Below are positions 1 through 10,425 of a stretch of 64,000 nucleotides of DNA, in pieces. The stretch covers positions 175,118 to 239,117 of the forward strand of contig NZ_MRBS01000007.1 of the NCBI RefSeq assembly GCF_001922585.1, in the 5' to 3' direction. The notes beneath the pieces are model-generated. The model saw only the letters and a list, made by a program, of their open reading frames with translations. It ran no database searches and was not told the origin of the DNA. Source of the stretch: Pantoea sp. 1.19 (GTDB lineage Bacteria; Pseudomonadota; Gammaproteobacteria; Enterobacterales; Enterobacteriaceae). A program made the translations under genes and the position numbers. Positions within the stretch are counted from its first letter, which is position 1. Every line of letters starts with the position of its first letter.

Positions 1-45
1 CGTCAGCACCATTTACGCTGAGCCGCCGCGCACGCGGCAATCAGG

Positions 46-318
46 TCACTCTTCGTCAAATCCGGCGTTGAACAGCTCGATGACCGCAGCCAGCGCTTCG
101 CGCTCCTGCGGCCCGCTGGCCTCCACTTCAATGTGTCCGCCTTTGGCCGAATCGAGCATCAGCAGCGCAATCACGCTGCTGGCTTCCGCTTCGGTGCCGG
201 CCTCATTGCGCAGCAGGACTTCCGCATCAAAGCTTTGTACCAGCTCGAACAGCTTCATCGCCGGACGGGCGTGCATCCCCAGCTTATTTTGAATTTCGAC
301 GGTCTGTTTAACGGTCAT
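46..318 (-). CDS. npr: Npr, nitrogen-PTS phosphocarrier protein (HPr-like)
   Basis: 90-residue HPr-family protein that passes phosphate from EI-Ntr (PtsP) to PtsN in the nitrogen phosphotransferase system. The phospho-accepting histidine is His16 in the N-terminal GMHARPA motif, and the length is the family's usual one. Its ATG overlaps the rapZ stop by 4 bases, so translation is probably coupled. It is the last gene of the rpoN-hpf-ptsN-rapZ-npr run. The 45 bases beyond the stop hold only a small GC-rich hairpin. Identification is secure. Confidence 0.97.
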   Translation of the reverse strand: MTVKQTVEIQNKLGMHARPAMKLFELVQSFDAEVLLRNEAGTEAEASSVIALLMLDSAKGGHIEVEASGPQEREALAAVIELFNAGFDEE

Positions 319-1169
319 GATTTACGTTTTTCCAGCGTGCGATGCCGCGACTGTACATTTTTTCCGCGTGAGCGGAAGTAGTCGGCCAGCTGCTCGGCGA
401 TGTAGACCGAACGGTGCTTGCCGCCGGTGCAGCCAATGGCCACCGTCAGGTAGCTGCGGTTGTTGGTCTCCAGCATTGGCAGCCACAGTTCGAGATAGCT
501 GCGCGTCTGGTAGATAAAATTGTGCACTTCAGTGTGGCGGTCCAGAAATGCCGCCACCGGGCGATCGAGGCCGGTCATTGGCCGCAGTTTAGGATCCCAG
601 TGCGGGTTTGGCAGGAAGCGAACGTCAAACACATAGTCGGCATCAATAGGGATACCGTGCTTGAAGCCAAAGGATTCAAACACCATGGTTAGTTCGCGCT
701 CGCGCTTACCCAGCAGGCGGGTACGCAGCATCTCCGCCAGCTCATGCACTGACATCTCGGAAGTGTCGATAATCAGATCGGCCCGCGAGCGCAGCGGCTC
801 CAGCAGATCGTTCTCTTCATCAATGGCGCTCTCCAGCGACAGGTTTTTGCTGGAGAGCGGATGCAGACGGCGCGTATCGCTATAGCGACGAATCAGCGTA
901 TTTCGGTCGGCGTCGAGGAACAGCAGCTGCGGTGAGAAGCTGCCGGGCAGGCTCGTAAGGGCGGTCTCCAGCACTTCGGGCGTTTCCGGCATATTCCGTA
1001 CGTCGATGCTGACTGCCGCGGAGATCTGCCGCTCCGCCAGCGAATTAGCCAGCGCCGGTAGCAGCGCCACCGGCAGGTTATCCACGCAGTAGAATCCCAT
1101 ATCCTCCAGCGCCCGCAGGGCGACGGATTTACCCGATCCTGAACGTCCGCTGACAATCATCAGCACCAT
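315..1169 (-). CDS. rapZ: RapZ, RNase adapter and nucleotide-binding protein
   Basis: 284 residues, the same length as E. coli RapZ. The N-terminal P-loop GRSGSGKS (about residues 8-15) is clear, and the C-terminal half carries the conserved CTGGKHRSV segment. In E. coli, RapZ binds the small RNA GlmZ, presents it to RNase E and so tunes GlmS and amino-sugar supply for the envelope. Here it lies between ptsN (39 bases upstream) and npr (4-base overlap), the conserved enterobacterial arrangement. The role is transferred from E. coli; the family call is certain. Confidence 0.97.
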   Translation of the reverse strand: MVLMIVSGRSGSGKSVALRALEDMGFYCVDNLPVALLPALANSLAERQISAAVSIDVRNMPETPEVLETALTSLPGSFSPQLLFLDADRNTLIRRYSDTRRLHPLSSKNLSLESAIDEENDLLEPLRSRADLIIDTSEMSVHELAEMLRTRLLGKRERELTMVFESFGFKHGIPIDADYVFDVRFLPNPHWDPKLRPMTGLDRPVAAFLDRHTEVHNFIYQTRSYLELWLPMLETNNRSYLTVAIGCTGGKHRSVYIAEQLADYFRSRGKNVQSRHRTLEKRKS

Positions 1170-1208
1170 CTGTACTCTCTCCTGATTCTCACCGGTGACG
1201 AGGCGATT

Positions 1209-1691
1209 TTAGCGCTCTTCATCCTGGGAGGCGGTAATAATCGCATACAGCTCGTCATCACTTTGCGCATTACGCAGGCGGCGACAGATGCTTTTATCGG
1301 CCAGGCGTTTGGCAACCAGCGACAGGGTATGCAGATGGGTTTTGCACTGATCGGCCGGAACCAGCAGCGCGAACAACAGATCCACCGGCTGATTATCAAT
1401 GGCGTCGAAGGCGATTGGCTGCTCAAGGTGAATGAACACGCCGACCGCGCGCAGCGTATCTTCCTCCAGCTTGCCATGAGGAATGGCGATGCCGTTGCCA
1501 ATGCCGGTGCTTCCCATTTTTTCCCGCGTCAGCAGGGCCTCAAAAATCGTCTGGTAGGGCAGGTTGAGCGCTTTTGCCGCCTGCTCGCTGATGATTTCCA
1601 GCGCCCGTTTCTTGCTCTGACAGTGTACGTTATTACGCGTACAGTCGGGACTGAGCACCGTGCTCAGTTCCAGTGTATGATCGTTATTCAT
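1209..1691 (-). CDS. ptsN: PtsN, EIIA-Ntr nitrogen regulatory protein
   Basis: 160-residue PTS EIIA type-2 domain protein, against 163 in E. coli. The phosphorylated histidine is His72 in IAIPHGK. It is the terminal phospho-acceptor of PtsP-Npr-PtsN and in E. coli binds regulators such as TrkA and KdpD to adjust potassium handling. It has no EIIB or EIIC partner nearby, as expected for this regulatory branch. It is separated from hpf by 102 bases and followed after 39 bases by rapZ. Confidence 0.97.
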   Translation of the reverse strand: MNNDHTLELSTVLSPDCTRNNVHCQSKKRALEIISEQAAKALNLPYQTIFEALLTREKMGSTGIGNGIAIPHGKLEEDTLRAVGVFIHLEQPIAFDAIDNQPVDLLFALLVPADQCKTHLHTLSLVAKRLADKSICRRLRNAQSDDELYAIITASQDEER

Positions 1692-1793
1692 AGGATTTCA
1701 CTTGGTTTTTCACCGCTATTCACCGGTAAAAGTTAACGGCCCGCTTCTGTCGATAACGAGCCGTCAACGCTGTTTACCCGGGGGTGGTAAATA

Positions 1794-2084
1794 TTAGTGT
1801 TGTTTCAATTTCTCTTTGTGTTTCTTTAATTGTGCAGCCAGTTTATCTATCAGGCCGTCAATTGCCGCGTACATGTCCTTCTCCTGCGTCGAAGAGGCAT
1901 GCAACTCACCACCGTTGACGTGAAGGGTGGCATCCGCCACATGATTCACTTTTTCGACGCTAAGCACAACGTGTACCTGGTTAATATGGACAAAGTACTG
2001 TTCGAGCTTGGCGAACTTTTCGTTGAGGAAATCACGCAGTGCCGGGGTAATTTCAACATTTTTTCCAGTGATGTTCAGCTGCAT
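1794..2084 (-). CDS. hpf: Hpf, ribosome hibernation promoting factor
   Basis: 96-residue short-form HPF/YfiA-family protein that helps form inactive 100S ribosomes in stationary phase. The start is the ATG at 2084, beginning MQLNITG, because an AGGAAG ribosome-binding site lies just upstream and the E. coli protein begins there. An in-frame codon at 2108 would add 8 unsupported residues. It lies 20 bases after rpoN on the same strand. Confidence 0.96.
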   Translation of the reverse strand: MQLNITGKNVEITPALRDFLNEKFAKLEQYFVHINQVHVVLSVEKVNHVADATLHVNGGELHASSTQEKDMYAAIDGLIDKLAAQLKKHKEKLKQH

Positions 2085-2104
2085 ACTCGCTTCCTTATGT
2101 TCAG

Positions 2105-3538
2105 TCATACCAACTGCTTGCGCTGGTTAGACGGCGGGATGGATAACGACTCGCGGTACTTTGCGACGGTGCGTCTGGCGACGATGATTCCCTGTTCAGA
2201 AAGCATAGTCGTTAACTTACTGTCGCTCAGCGGCTTGGCGGGATTTTCCGCCGATATCAGCTTTTTCACCAGCGCGCGAATGGCCGTCGAGGAGGCTTCG
2301 CCCCCGCTATCGGTGTTCACGTGGCTGGAGAAGAAATATTTCAGTTCAAAAATGCCGCGCGGGCTGTGCAGATACTTCTGCGTGGTGACGCGCGAAATGG
2401 TCGATTCATGCATGTCGACCGCGCTGGCGATGTCCGCCAGCACCATGGGGCGCATAAACTCCTCGCCCTGCTCAAAGAAAGCCTGCTGCTGATCGACGAT
2501 GCAGCGCGTGACTTTCAACAGCGTGTCATTGCGACTCTCAAGGCTTTTAATCAGCCAGCGGGCTTCCTGCAGATTGCTGCGGATAAACTGCGAATCGCTT
2601 TCGCTGCGCGTGGCGCTGCCGAGTGAAGCATAGTGCTGATTGATTTTCAGTCGCGGTACGCTGTCAGCGTTAAGCTCCACGGTCCACAGCGCGCCGCTTT
2701 TACGCACCAGCACGTCTGGAATCACATATTCAGGTTCACTGGTGTTGACCGACTGACCGGGGCGCGGATCCAGCGACTGAATCAGCGCCATGGCATTTTT
2801 TAGCACCTCTTCTTTCAGGCGAGTCACGCGCATCAGACTGCGGAAATCGTGGTTCGCCAGTAAATCGAGATGTTCACTGACGATCAGCCGCGCCTCTTTC
2901 AGCATCGGCGCATCGCCCGGAAACTGCGACAGCTGGACCAGCAGGCAGTCGCGCAGGTCGCGGGCGCAAACGCCAATCGGATCGAAGCGCTGGACGCGCT
3001 TAAGCACCGCCTCCACCTCTTCCATTTGCAGGTCATCCTGCCCGATGCCTTCGAGGATCTCTGTCAGCGAGACGGTCAGATACCCGGTGTCGTCAACCGC
3101 ATCGACAATTGCGGTGGCAACCGCCCGATCGGTATCGCTAAACGGCGTCAGCTCAACCTGCCACATCAAATAGTCCTGCAGCGACTGAGTGGTTTCGCCC
3201 TGATAAACGGGCAGCTCGTCATCGTGATAGTCGGTGGCGGTGCCGGAGGGCGTGCCGGCGGTATAAATCTCGTCCCAGCTGGCGTCCAGCGGCAGCTCAT
3301 CGGGCATCTCTTTCTGCTCGAGGGCTTCGCGGGTGTCCAGACCGTCGCTCTCTGTCTGCTCACGGCTGTCCACTTCGTCATGGAGGTCGGTTTGCTCCAG
3401 CAGAGGATTGCTTTCCAGCGCCAGCTGTATTTCCTGCTGAAGCTCCAGCGTGGAGAGCTGCAGCAGGCGAATGGCCTGCTGCAGCTGTGGCGTCATGGCG
3501 AGCTGTTGGCTCAGCCTGAGTTGCAAACCTTGCTTCAT
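2105..3538 (-). CDS. rpoN: RpoN, RNA polymerase sigma-54 factor
   Basis: 477 residues, identical in length to E. coli sigma-54. The glutamine-rich activator-interacting region I is at the N terminus (repeated LQL and QQ segments), an acidic region II follows, and the C terminus contains the RpoN box [10 protein letters not shown] (about residues 454-463) that reads the -24 promoter element. It directs transcription of nitrogen and other activator-dependent genes. It follows lptB by 48 bases and precedes hpf by 20, the standard enterobacterial order. Confidence 0.98.
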   Translation of the reverse strand: MKQGLQLRLSQQLAMTPQLQQAIRLLQLSTLELQQEIQLALESNPLLEQTDLHDEVDSREQTESDGLDTREALEQKEMPDELPLDASWDEIYTAGTPSGTATDYHDDELPVYQGETTQSLQDYLMWQVELTPFSDTDRAVATAIVDAVDDTGYLTVSLTEILEGIGQDDLQMEEVEAVLKRVQRFDPIGVCARDLRDCLLVQLSQFPGDAPMLKEARLIVSEHLDLLANHDFRSLMRVTRLKEEVLKNAMALIQSLDPRPGQSVNTSEPEYVIPDVLVRKSGALWTVELNADSVPRLKINQHYASLGSATRSESDSQFIRSNLQEARWLIKSLESRNDTLLKVTRCIVDQQQAFFEQGEEFMRPMVLADIASAVDMHESTISRVTTQKYLHSPRGIFELKYFFSSHVNTDSGGEASSTAIRALVKKLISAENPAKPLSDSKLTTMLSEQGIIVARRTVAKYRESLSIPPSNQRKQLV

Positions 3539-3586
3539 ATTCAGCGTACAGCATCCTCAAATGGCACGGCGATCTCAGCCACCTTA

Positions 3587-4312
3587 TCAGAGTCTGAACT
3601 CTTCACCCAGGTAAACTCGCTTAACTTGCTCATCAGCCAAAATCTCTTCCGGTGTGCCGTGAGCAATCATATGCCCCTGACTGACGATATAGGCGCGTTC
3701 GCAGACCGCGAGGGTTTCCCGCACGTTATGGTCGGTAATCAACACGCCCAGGCCGCTGTCGCGCAGGTGCTCAATGATCTTTTTGATGTCGATAACTGAG
3801 ATCGGGTCGACCCCGGCAAAGGGTTCATCCAGCAGAATAAATTTTGGGTTCGCAGCCAGCGCGCGGGCAATTTCCACCCGGCGGCGCTCGCCGCCCGATA
3901 GCGACTGGCCCAGGCTGTTACGCAGGTGTCCGATATGGAACTCTTCCATCAGTTCGTTGGCGCGATCGGTGCGCTGCTCGGCGGTGAGATCGTCGCGAAT
4001 TTGCAGCACCGCCATCAGATTATCGAACACGCTCAGGCGGCGGAAAATGGAGGCCTCTTGTGGCAGATAGCCAATGCCGCGGCGGGCCCTGGCGTGCAGC
4101 GGCAGGATACTGATGTCTTCGTCATCGATCACGATGCGCCCGGCATCGCGCGGGACAATGCCGACCACCATATAAAAGGTTGTCGTTTTACCCGCCCCGT
4201 TGGGGCCCAGCAGGCCGACAATCTCGCCGGATTTGACCTGCAGACTGACATCTTCCACTACGCGGCGGCCTTTGTAGGCTTTCGCCAGGTTTTCAGCGAT
4301 TAACATTGCCAT
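3587..4312 (-). CDS. lptB: LptB, LPS export ABC transporter ATPase
   Basis: 241-residue cytoplasmic ABC ATPase that powers lipopolysaccharide extraction from the inner membrane with LptFG and LptC. Walker A (GPNGAGKTT), the signature motif ([12 protein letters not shown]) and Walker B with its catalytic Glu ([11 protein letters not shown]) are all intact. It starts 5 bases after the lptA stop. The membrane partners LptF and LptG are encoded elsewhere, as in E. coli. Confidence 0.98.
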   Translation of the reverse strand: MAMLIAENLAKAYKGRRVVEDVSLQVKSGEIVGLLGPNGAGKTTTFYMVVGIVPRDAGRIVIDDEDISILPLHARARRGIGYLPQEASIFRRLSVFDNLMAVLQIRDDLTAEQRTDRANELMEEFHIGHLRNSLGQSLSGGERRRVEIARALAANPKFILLDEPFAGVDPISVIDIKKIIEHLRDSGLGVLITDHNVRETLAVCERAYIVSQGHMIAHGTPEEILADEQVKRVYLGEEFRL

Positions 4313-4317
4313 AGGGA

Positions 4318-4866
4318 TCAGTTACTCTTTTTTTGTCCGTTGTTGCCTTTATCCTGCAACTGCGACGGCACCAGAACCGTGGTCACGCGCTTACCGCTGC
4401 CGCTGCTGAATGCCTGCATTTTCTGCTCTTTCACCAGATAGGTGATGCGATCGCCTTTCACATTGCTGTCCAGCTGCTCGAGGAACGCATCGCCGGTCAG
4501 CTCGACCAGATCTTTAGCCAGCTCGTAGTGCATCTTCTGGGCGTGGCCCTGCACCGGTTTGCCGTTATCTTGCATCTGGTAGAAGGTCGCGGGGGTACCG
4601 TAAGCGTCGACAATGGTCTTATTGCTGTCCCCGCCCGGACGGGTGACCACCACCTTATTGGCGGTAATTTTAATCGACCCCTGGGTGATGACCACGTTAC
4701 CGGTGAAGGTCGCAACGTTGCCATTCATGTCCAGCGCCTGGTTTTCAGAGGTGACGCTGACCGGTTTTTCTGAATCGCCGGTCAGCGCCAGGGCAGGCAG
4801 CGCGGCGGTGAACAGCGCACTGACCAGCAGTAAATTAAGGCTGTTTTTGTTCATTTTGAATTTCAT
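4318..4866 (-). CDS. lptA: LptA, periplasmic LPS-bridge protein
   Basis: 182-residue precursor with a Sec signal peptide ([19 protein letters not shown]... ending near ALA). It is an OstA-domain beta-jellyroll protein that forms the periplasmic bridge carrying LPS from LptC to LptDE. The ATG at 4866 matches E. coli LptA; an in-frame codon at 4887 would put charged residues before the signal peptide. The gene starts inside lptC (32-base overlap), as in E. coli. The segment [13 protein letters not shown] is characteristic of the family. Confidence 0.97.
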   Translation of the reverse strand: MKFKMNKNSLNLLLVSALFTAALPALALTGDSEKPVSVTSENQALDMNGNVATFTGNVVITQGSIKITANKVVVTRPGGDSNKTIVDAYGTPATFYQMQDNGKPVQGHAQKMHYELAKDLVELTGDAFLEQLDSNVKGDRITYLVKEQKMQAFSSGSGKRVTTVLVPSQLQDKGNNGQKKSN

Positions 4867-5413
4867 ATGAGGTCTGCACCTTCTCAATCAGCTCGGCGGT
4901 TTTATTCCGTAAATTGCCACGCATTTTCATGCCTGTCGCGTTAAAACTGGTGCCCGTCAGGATCACCCGATCGTTGGAGGTGACGTCCTGCGTGATCAGA
5001 TTCACCTGCGCATTATCGGTTTGCATCCGCCGAAGCTGAGCATCCTGCGTTAAGGCATTCACTTCCACATGCCCGTACAGATACAGCATGCGGTCTTGGG
5101 TCAGCTTGGCTTTATCCGCACGCACTGACCAGGTAGGCACTTTGTTTTCATCGTACGTGGTCATCACCGGCAGGGTAAACCAGCTCAGCTCCTCATCCGA
5201 GAAATACTCGACTTTCTCTGCGACCAGTTTATAACTCAGGGCCCCTTCCGGGTTATACACCGCGGTCTGCGCCTGATCGCTGATATAGGTAGGTTCGCCC
5301 GTCTGCGGGCCGCGGGGACGGCTGTCGTCGCCGTCGCCGGTCAGGTTCCACCCGATCAGCACCAGCGCCACCAGGCCCAACAATAGCGTGATCCACCGTC
5401 TGGATTTACTCAT
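4835..5413 (-). CDS. lptC: LptC, LPS export inner-membrane-anchored protein
   Basis: 192 residues with one N-terminal membrane anchor (about residues 6-24, WITLLLGLVALVLIGWNL) and a periplasmic OstA-like domain that takes LPS from LptBFG and passes it to LptA. Length matches the family (191 in E. coli). Its ATG overlaps the kdsC stop by 4 bases and its 3' end overlaps lptA by 32, so kdsC-lptC-lptA-lptB is very likely translationally coupled. Confidence 0.97.
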   Translation of the reverse strand: MSKSRRWITLLLGLVALVLIGWNLTGDGDDSRPRGPQTGEPTYISDQAQTAVYNPEGALSYKLVAEKVEYFSDEELSWFTLPVMTTYDENKVPTWSVRADKAKLTQDRMLYLYGHVEVNALTQDAQLRRMQTDNAQVNLITQDVTSNDRVILTGTSFNATGMKMRGNLRNKTAELIEKVQTSYEIQNEQKQP

Positions 5414-5979
5414 ACCGACTGCCCTTTGGCATCCTCAAATTTATCCTGCGCGATCAGAATCAGATCGCAAATTTCCCGCACCGCACCGCGTCCACCGGCA
5501 AGGCGAGTGACGTAGTCCGCACGCTGCAGCAGCAGGGGATGCGCATCAGCCACCGCAACGCTGAGCCCGATTTGCGCCATGACCGGCCAGTCAATCAGAT
5601 CGTCACCAATGTAGGCGACCTGCTCAGGGGACAGGGACAGTTTATCCAGAAGTTCACGGAAGGCCAGTACCTTATCTGACTGCCCCTGGTAAAGATGCGT
5701 AATACCGAGCGTATGGCAGCGATCTTCCAGCAGTTTGGCCTGCCGTCCGGTGATAATAGCCACGTCTGTGCCGCTGGTCAGCAGGCAGCGGATGCCGTAG
5801 CCATCACGCACGTTAAACGCCTTCAGCTCTTCACCGCTGTTGCCCATGTAAATCAGCCCATCGGACATGACGCCATCCACGTCGCAAATCAGCAGCCGCA
5901 CCGCGGCGGCCTTCTGCATTACGCTCTCATCGACAGGGCCGTAGCAGGTCATGCGGCCGGCCGGTTGCTCAGTTATCAT
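5410..5979 (-). CDS. kdsC: KdsC, Kdo-8-phosphate phosphatase
   Basis: 189-residue HAD-superfamily phosphatase without a cap domain that dephosphorylates 3-deoxy-D-manno-octulosonate 8-phosphate. The catalytic motif DVDGVMSDG supplies Asp33 and Asp35, and GDDLIDWPVM is the metal-binding motif. It stands 14 bases after kdsD, placing two Kdo-synthesis steps directly before the LPS transport genes. Confidence 0.97.
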   Translation of the reverse strand: MITEQPAGRMTCYGPVDESVMQKAAAVRLLICDVDGVMSDGLIYMGNSGEELKAFNVRDGYGIRCLLTSGTDVAIITGRQAKLLEDRCHTLGITHLYQGQSDKVLAFRELLDKLSLSPEQVAYIGDDLIDWPVMAQIGLSVAVADAHPLLLQRADYVTRLAGGRGAVREICDLILIAQDKFEDAKGQSV

Positions 5980-5993
5980 TGTTTGTTTCCTGA

Positions 5994-6977
5994 TTAAACT
6001 ACGCCTGCGCGCAGCATGTCATGCATATGGACCACGCCCACGACCCGCTCGCCTTCGGCCACCAGCACGGCGGTAATGTGCTTTGATTCCATCACGTTCA
6101 ACGCATCGACCGCCAGCATCGACGGCGGCACGCGAATACCGCCGCGGGTCATGACCTGGCCGATGGTGGCGCGCTGGAAGTCGATCCCCATATCAAACAC
6201 CCGACGCAGATCGCCATCGGTAAAGATCCCCTCAATGCGATCATTATCATCGCAAATGACCGTCAGACCGAGATTTTTGCGGGTAATTTCCAGCAGCGCA
6301 TCGCGCAGGCTGGCCGCGGGGCCCACGCGGGGAATGGCGGCGCCGGCGTGCATAATATCAGAGACGCGCAGCAGCAGCTTGCGTCCGAGCGCACCGCCCG
6401 GATGCGACAGGGCAAAATCCTGTGCGGAGAAGCCGCGCGCCTGCAGCAGGGCCACCGCCAGCGCATCGCCCATCGCCAGCGTGGCGGTGGTGCTGGTGGT
6501 TGGTGCGAGGCCCAGCGGACAGGCCTCCTGCGGTACGTGAATGCAAAGATGAATATCGGCGGCGCGTCCCATCGCGCTCTCCGGACGTCCGGTCATACAG
6601 ATCAGCCGCACATGCAGCCGTTTTAATACCGGGATAAGAGCCAGGATTTCGCCGGACTCGCCGGAATTGGAAATGGCTATCACGATGTCATGGGGACTGA
6701 CCATGCCCAGATCCCCGTGGCTGGCCTCACCGGGATGAACAAAAAATGCCGGGGTGCCGGTGCTGGCAAACGTGGCTGCCATCTTCCGACCAATATGGCC
6801 GGATTTCCCCATGCCCATTACCACCACTTTGCCGCTGCAGGCCAGGATGGCGCGGCAGGCATCAGAGAAATCCTCATTGATATACTGATCCAACTGCGCC
6901 AGGCCTTCACGCTCGATATGCAACACCGCTTTACCGGCCTGCTGGAAATCAAAGTCGTCAGGAGAGGGCTGTGTCAT
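5994..6977 (-). CDS. kdsD: KdsD, arabinose-5-phosphate isomerase
   Basis: 327 residues (328 in E. coli). An N-terminal SIS sugar-isomerase domain (GMGKSGHIG and the ISNSGESGE phosphosugar site) is followed by two CBS domains. It converts ribulose 5-phosphate to arabinose 5-phosphate, the first committed step toward Kdo. It lies 15 bases downstream of yrbG in the same direction. Confidence 0.97.
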   Translation of the reverse strand: MTQPSPDDFDFQQAGKAVLHIEREGLAQLDQYINEDFSDACRAILACSGKVVVMGMGKSGHIGRKMAATFASTGTPAFFVHPGEASHGDLGMVSPHDIVIAISNSGESGEILALIPVLKRLHVRLICMTGRPESAMGRAADIHLCIHVPQEACPLGLAPTTSTTATLAMGDALAVALLQARGFSAQDFALSHPGGALGRKLLLRVSDIMHAGAAIPRVGPAASLRDALLEITRKNLGLTVICDDNDRIEGIFTDGDLRRVFDMGIDFQRATIGQVMTRGGIRVPPSMLAVDALNVMESKHITAVLVAEGERVVGVVHMHDMLRAGVV

Positions 6978-6992
6978 CGTAGAGTTCCTTGT

Positions 6993-7970
6993 TCAGAAAG
7001 TGGCGGCGGGGTCAATCAATACCCAGCCAAACCAGGCGATGAAGCCGCCGACCAGCAGCACGCCGGCAAGGCGTCCAATTCGGCGATGTCGGGATAAACA
7101 GAGCAGGGCAAACAGGGCGCTGATGCCCAGCATGACCCAATAGTCGCGGGCAAAGGCGTGCTCATCGATGCTGCCGGGGGAGACCAGCGCCGGCAGCGCC
7201 AGCACGATGGCTAAGTTAAAGATGTTGGCGCCAATCAGATTCCCGATGGCGATATCATCCTCTCCCTTCAGCGCACCGGCGATCACCGTCGCCAGCTCCG
7301 GCAGGCTGGTACCTATTGCCACCAGCGTTAGCCCGACCACCAGCTCGCTCATGCCAAAATAATCGGCGATAGCGGTGGCGTTGTCGATCACCATCCGGGT
7401 CGACATCGGCAGCAGAATCAGCGCCACCGCCAGCCAGAGGAAAGCCACAGTGCTGCCGCTATCGTCGCGCGGCAGCTCCGCCAGCTGCTCTTTCACCAGC
7501 GGATCCCGATCCGTTTCCCCGCCGCGGCGCGCCAGTTTGATGATTGCCAGCAGATAGCCCAGCGCCAGCGCCGCCAGCAGTGCACCATCCCAGCGGCTCA
7601 GCTGATTGTTATACAGCGCGATGCCGCACAGCAGAGTAACCAGCAGCAGCAGCGGCAGTTCGCGACGCAGCAAATTCGAATGGACGGTGAGCGGATGCAG
7701 CAGCGCCGCGCCGCCGAGGATCAGCATCAGGTTAGTGATGTTAGACCCGATGGCGGTACCCACCGCCAGATCCACCTGCCCCTGCAGCGAGGCGGAGAAG
7801 GCTATAATCATCTCCGGCAGCGAGGTGCCGATGCTGACCACCGTCAGCCCAATCAACAGGGGCGGAAGACCCAGCCGGCGGCTAAGAAGGGCGGCACTGA
7901 ACACCAGACGATCGGCCCCGTACACCAGCAGCAGGAAACCGATGATCAACAGTGCAGTAGCTAACAGCAT
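6993..7970 (-). CDS. yrbG: YrbG, calcium/sodium antiporter family inner-membrane protein
   Basis: 325 residues, about ten hydrophobic segments in two homologous halves, each with a GTSLPE alpha-repeat motif typical of the CaCA cation/Ca2+ exchanger superfamily. The start is the ATG at 7970 (MLLATALL), preceded by AGGACG and matching E. coli YrbG; the open frame extends about 80 codons upstream without coding character. It is the first gene of the minus-strand yrbG-kdsD-kdsC-lptCAB run and diverges from mlaF. The transported ion has not been firmly established for this family. Confidence 0.95.
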   Translation of the reverse strand: MLLATALLIIGFLLLVYGADRLVFSAALLSRRLGLPPLLIGLTVVSIGTSLPEMIIAFSASLQGQVDLAVGTAIGSNITNLMLILGGAALLHPLTVHSNLLRRELPLLLLVTLLCGIALYNNQLSRWDGALLAALALGYLLAIIKLARRGGETDRDPLVKEQLAELPRDDSGSTVAFLWLAVALILLPMSTRMVIDNATAIADYFGMSELVVGLTLVAIGTSLPELATVIAGALKGEDDIAIGNLIGANIFNLAIVLALPALVSPGSIDEHAFARDYWVMLGISALFALLCLSRHRRIGRLAGVLLVGGFIAWFGWVLIDPAATF

Positions 7971-8275
7971 GGGACGTCCTTTGATCGGGTATACTCGACT
8001 TGCCAGCCAGCGTACGCCGCGCATGAAATTTTGATGGCAGTGATTTTGACGACATGACGCGGAAAAGTAAAACAGATGCCGACTTTCGCCCCTCGCGCGC
8101 AGTAAGTTTCTGTATAAGGTGTACCCTTTATCCAGGATTACGTTAACATCAGCGTATCGGGCTGCCGCGGGTGGCCCGCTGCCGGAACCGGTGTCGCTTC
8201 TCCTGAATCGCCGCATTGCACGGCGGTATCTCCCCGGGCTAACCGGCTTATCTTGATGAAAGTAAAGAGGTTGTT
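7971..8275. other. Divergent intergenic region yrbG / mlaF
   Basis: 305 bases with no gene. It must carry the start signals for both the minus-strand yrbG-lptB run and the plus-strand mla operon. I see the AGGACG ribosome site of yrbG at the left edge and AAAGAGG before mlaF at the right. A TATAAG at about 8113 lacks a well-spaced -35 box, so I do not call a promoter. Confidence 0.5.
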
Positions 8276-9073
8276 ATGAATTTGGTGGATATTCGCGGCG
8301 TGAGTTTTTCACGCGGTAATCGACCGATATTCGAGAATATTTCGCTGACCGTGCCGAAAGGTAAGGTCACCGCTATTATGGGCCCCTCCGGGATTGGCAA
8401 AACCACGCTGCTGCGTCTGATTGGTGGACAGCTGCAGCCGGACGCGGGCGAAATCTGGTTTAACGGCGAGAATATCCCCGCGCTGTCGCGCACCCGGCTG
8501 TATGACGTGCGAAAAAAAATGAGCATGCTGTTTCAGTCTGGCGCGCTGTTCACCGATCTCAACGTTTTCGATAATGTTGCCTGGCCGCTGCGGGAGCATA
8601 CCCGCCTGCCCGAGGCGCTGCTGCACAGTACGGTAATGATGAAACTCGAGGCGGTGGGGCTGCGCGGCGCGGCGCGGTTGATGCCTTCCGAATTGTCCGG
8701 CGGCATGGCACGGCGGGCAGCGCTGGCGCGCGCGATTGCGCTGGAGCCCGAGCTTATCATGTTTGACGAGCCGTTTGTCGGACAGGATCCGATAACCATG
8801 GGCGTGCTGGTGAAGCTGATAGACGAGCTGAACCGTGCGCTGGGGATTACCTGCGTCGTCGTTTCGCACGATGTGCCCGAAGTGTTGAGTATCGCCGATT
8901 ACGCCTATATTGTGGCAGACCGCAAAATCGTTGCGCAGGGCTCGGCCAGTGACCTGCGGGAGAACAGCGATCCACGCGTGCGGCAGTTTATTGATGGCAT
9001 TGCCGATGGGCCGGTGCCGTTCCGTTTTCCCGCCGGGGACTACCAGCAGGATCTTTTGGGTTCAGGGAGTTAA
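8276..9073 (+). CDS. mlaF: MlaF, phospholipid ABC transporter ATPase
   Basis: 265-residue ABC ATPase of the MlaFEDB complex, which moves phospholipids between the inner membrane and periplasmic MlaC to keep the outer membrane asymmetric. Walker A is GPSGIGKTT, the signature is [12 protein letters not shown] and Walker B is [13 protein letters not shown]. It is the first gene of the intact mlaFEDCB operon, with AAAGAGG upstream of the ATG. Slightly shorter than the E. coli protein (269). Confidence 0.98.
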   Translation: MNLVDIRGVSFSRGNRPIFENISLTVPKGKVTAIMGPSGIGKTTLLRLIGGQLQPDAGEIWFNGENIPALSRTRLYDVRKKMSMLFQSGALFTDLNVFDNVAWPLREHTRLPEALLHSTVMMKLEAVGLRGAARLMPSELSGGMARRAALARAIALEPELIMFDEPFVGQDPITMGVLVKLIDELNRALGITCVVVSHDVPEVLSIADYAYIVADRKIVAQGSASDLRENSDPRVRQFIDGIADGPVPFRFPAGDYQQDLLGSGS

Positions 9074-9080
9074 CAGACAG

Positions 9081-9863
9081 ATGGTTATTCGTGCGCTCGC
9101 AGCGCTGGGACGTCGGGGCATCGACACCTGTACGGCCTTTGGGCGGGCCGGGCTGATGCTGTTCCATGCGCTGGTGGGCAAGCCGGAGTGGCGCAAGCAC
9201 TTCCCGCTGCTCATCAGACAGCTGTACAGCGTGGGGGTCCTCTCCCTGCTGATTATCGTGGTATCCGGACTGTTTATCGGTATGGTGCTCGGGCTTCAGG
9301 GCTACCTGGTGCTGACCACCTACAGTGCCGAAAGCAGCCTGGGCATGCTGGTGGCGCTGTCGCTCCTGCGCGAACTGGGGCCGGTGGTGACCGCGCTGCT
9401 GTTCGCCGGACGCGCCGGATCGGCGCTCACGGCAGAAATTGGCCTGATGAAAGCCACCGAACAGCTTTCCAGCATGGAGATGATGGCGGTGGATCCGCTG
9501 CGCCGGGTGATCTCACCGCGCTTCTGGGCCGGATTTATCAGCATGCCTTTGCTGGCGCTGATCTTCACCGCCGTCGGTATTTTTGGCGGGGCGGTCGTCG
9601 GCGTAGGTTGGAAGGGCATCGACAGCGGCTTTTTCTGGACGGCGATGCAGGGCGCGGTCGATCTGCGGCTGGATATTATCAACTGCGTGATTAAAAGCGC
9701 CGTGTTCGCGCTGACGGTGACCTGGATTGCGCTGTTTAACGGCTATGATGCCGTCCCGACGTCTGAAGGCATCAGTCGGGCGACAACGCGTACCGTGGTG
9801 CATTCATCACTGGCGGTACTCGGATTGGATTTTGTGCTGACGGCACTGATGTTTGGGAACTGA
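9081..9863 (+). CDS. mlaE: MlaE, phospholipid ABC transporter permease
   Basis: 260-residue integral membrane permease of the MlaE/YrbE family and partner of MlaF. Family landmarks include [30 protein letters not shown] and [13 protein letters not shown]. The ATG at 9081, 7 bases after mlaF, gives the E. coli length exactly; the frame is open upstream but that part overlaps mlaF. The gene ends two bases before the mlaD start. Confidence 0.97.
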   Translation: MVIRALAALGRRGIDTCTAFGRAGLMLFHALVGKPEWRKHFPLLIRQLYSVGVLSLLIIVVSGLFIGMVLGLQGYLVLTTYSAESSLGMLVALSLLRELGPVVTALLFAGRAGSALTAEIGLMKATEQLSSMEMMAVDPLRRVISPRFWAGFISMPLLALIFTAVGIFGGAVVGVGWKGIDSGFFWTAMQGAVDLRLDIINCVIKSAVFALTVTWIALFNGYDAVPTSEGISRATTRTVVHSSLAVLGLDFVLTALMFGN

Positions 9864-9865
9864 GC

Positions 9866-10402
9866 ATGCAAACGAAAAAGAGTGAAGTTTGGGTGGGGAT
9901 TTTTATGCTGATGGCGATTGCCGCCATCGTCTTTCTCTGCCTGCGGGTGGCGGACGTAAAATCTTTTGGCACCCGCCCGACCTGGACGCTGTACGCGACC
10001 TTTGACAACATTGGCGGCCTGAAAACCAATTCGCCGGTCAAAATTGGCGGCGTCGTGATTGGCCGCGTGACCGATATCGCGCTGGACGAGAAGAGCTATC
10101 TGCCACGGGTCACCATGGCGATCGACGAACAGTATAATCAATTACCGGACACCAGCTCGCTGGCGATCCGCACCTCCGGCCTGCTGGGGGAGCAGTACCT
10201 GGCGCTGAACGTGGGATTCGACGATCCTGAAATGGGGACGGCGATGCTGAAGGATGGCGATACGCTACGCGATACTAAATCGGCGATGGTGCTGGAAGAT
10301 CTGATCGGACAGTTCCTGTACAAGAGCGGCGGCGACGAGGATAACAAGTCGCAGGCCGAATCCGCACCGGACAATGCAGCGCCGGCTGTCACCGGCCCCT
10401 GA
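9866..10402 (+). CDS. mlaD: MlaD, MCE-domain phospholipid-binding protein
   Basis: 178 residues: one N-terminal membrane helix (about 7-26) and a single periplasmic MCE domain that forms a hexameric ring on MlaE ([24 protein letters not shown]). The variable Asp/Asn/Ala-rich tail is a few residues shorter than in E. coli (183), where this part is also poorly conserved. It begins 2 bases after mlaE. Confidence 0.97.
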   Translation: MQTKKSEVWVGIFMLMAIAAIVFLCLRVADVKSFGTRPTWTLYATFDNIGGLKTNSPVKIGGVVIGRVTDIALDEKSYLPRVTMAIDEQYNQLPDTSSLAIRTSGLLGEQYLALNVGFDDPEMGTAMLKDGDTLRDTKSAMVLEDLIGQFLYKSGGDEDNKSQAESAPDNAAPAVTGP

Positions 10403-10425
10403 TAGCGGTAATAAGAGGAAATAGC

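Noticed and set aside
8113..8118. TATAAG as the mlaF -10 box
   Set aside because: No acceptable -35 at 16-18 bases upstream.
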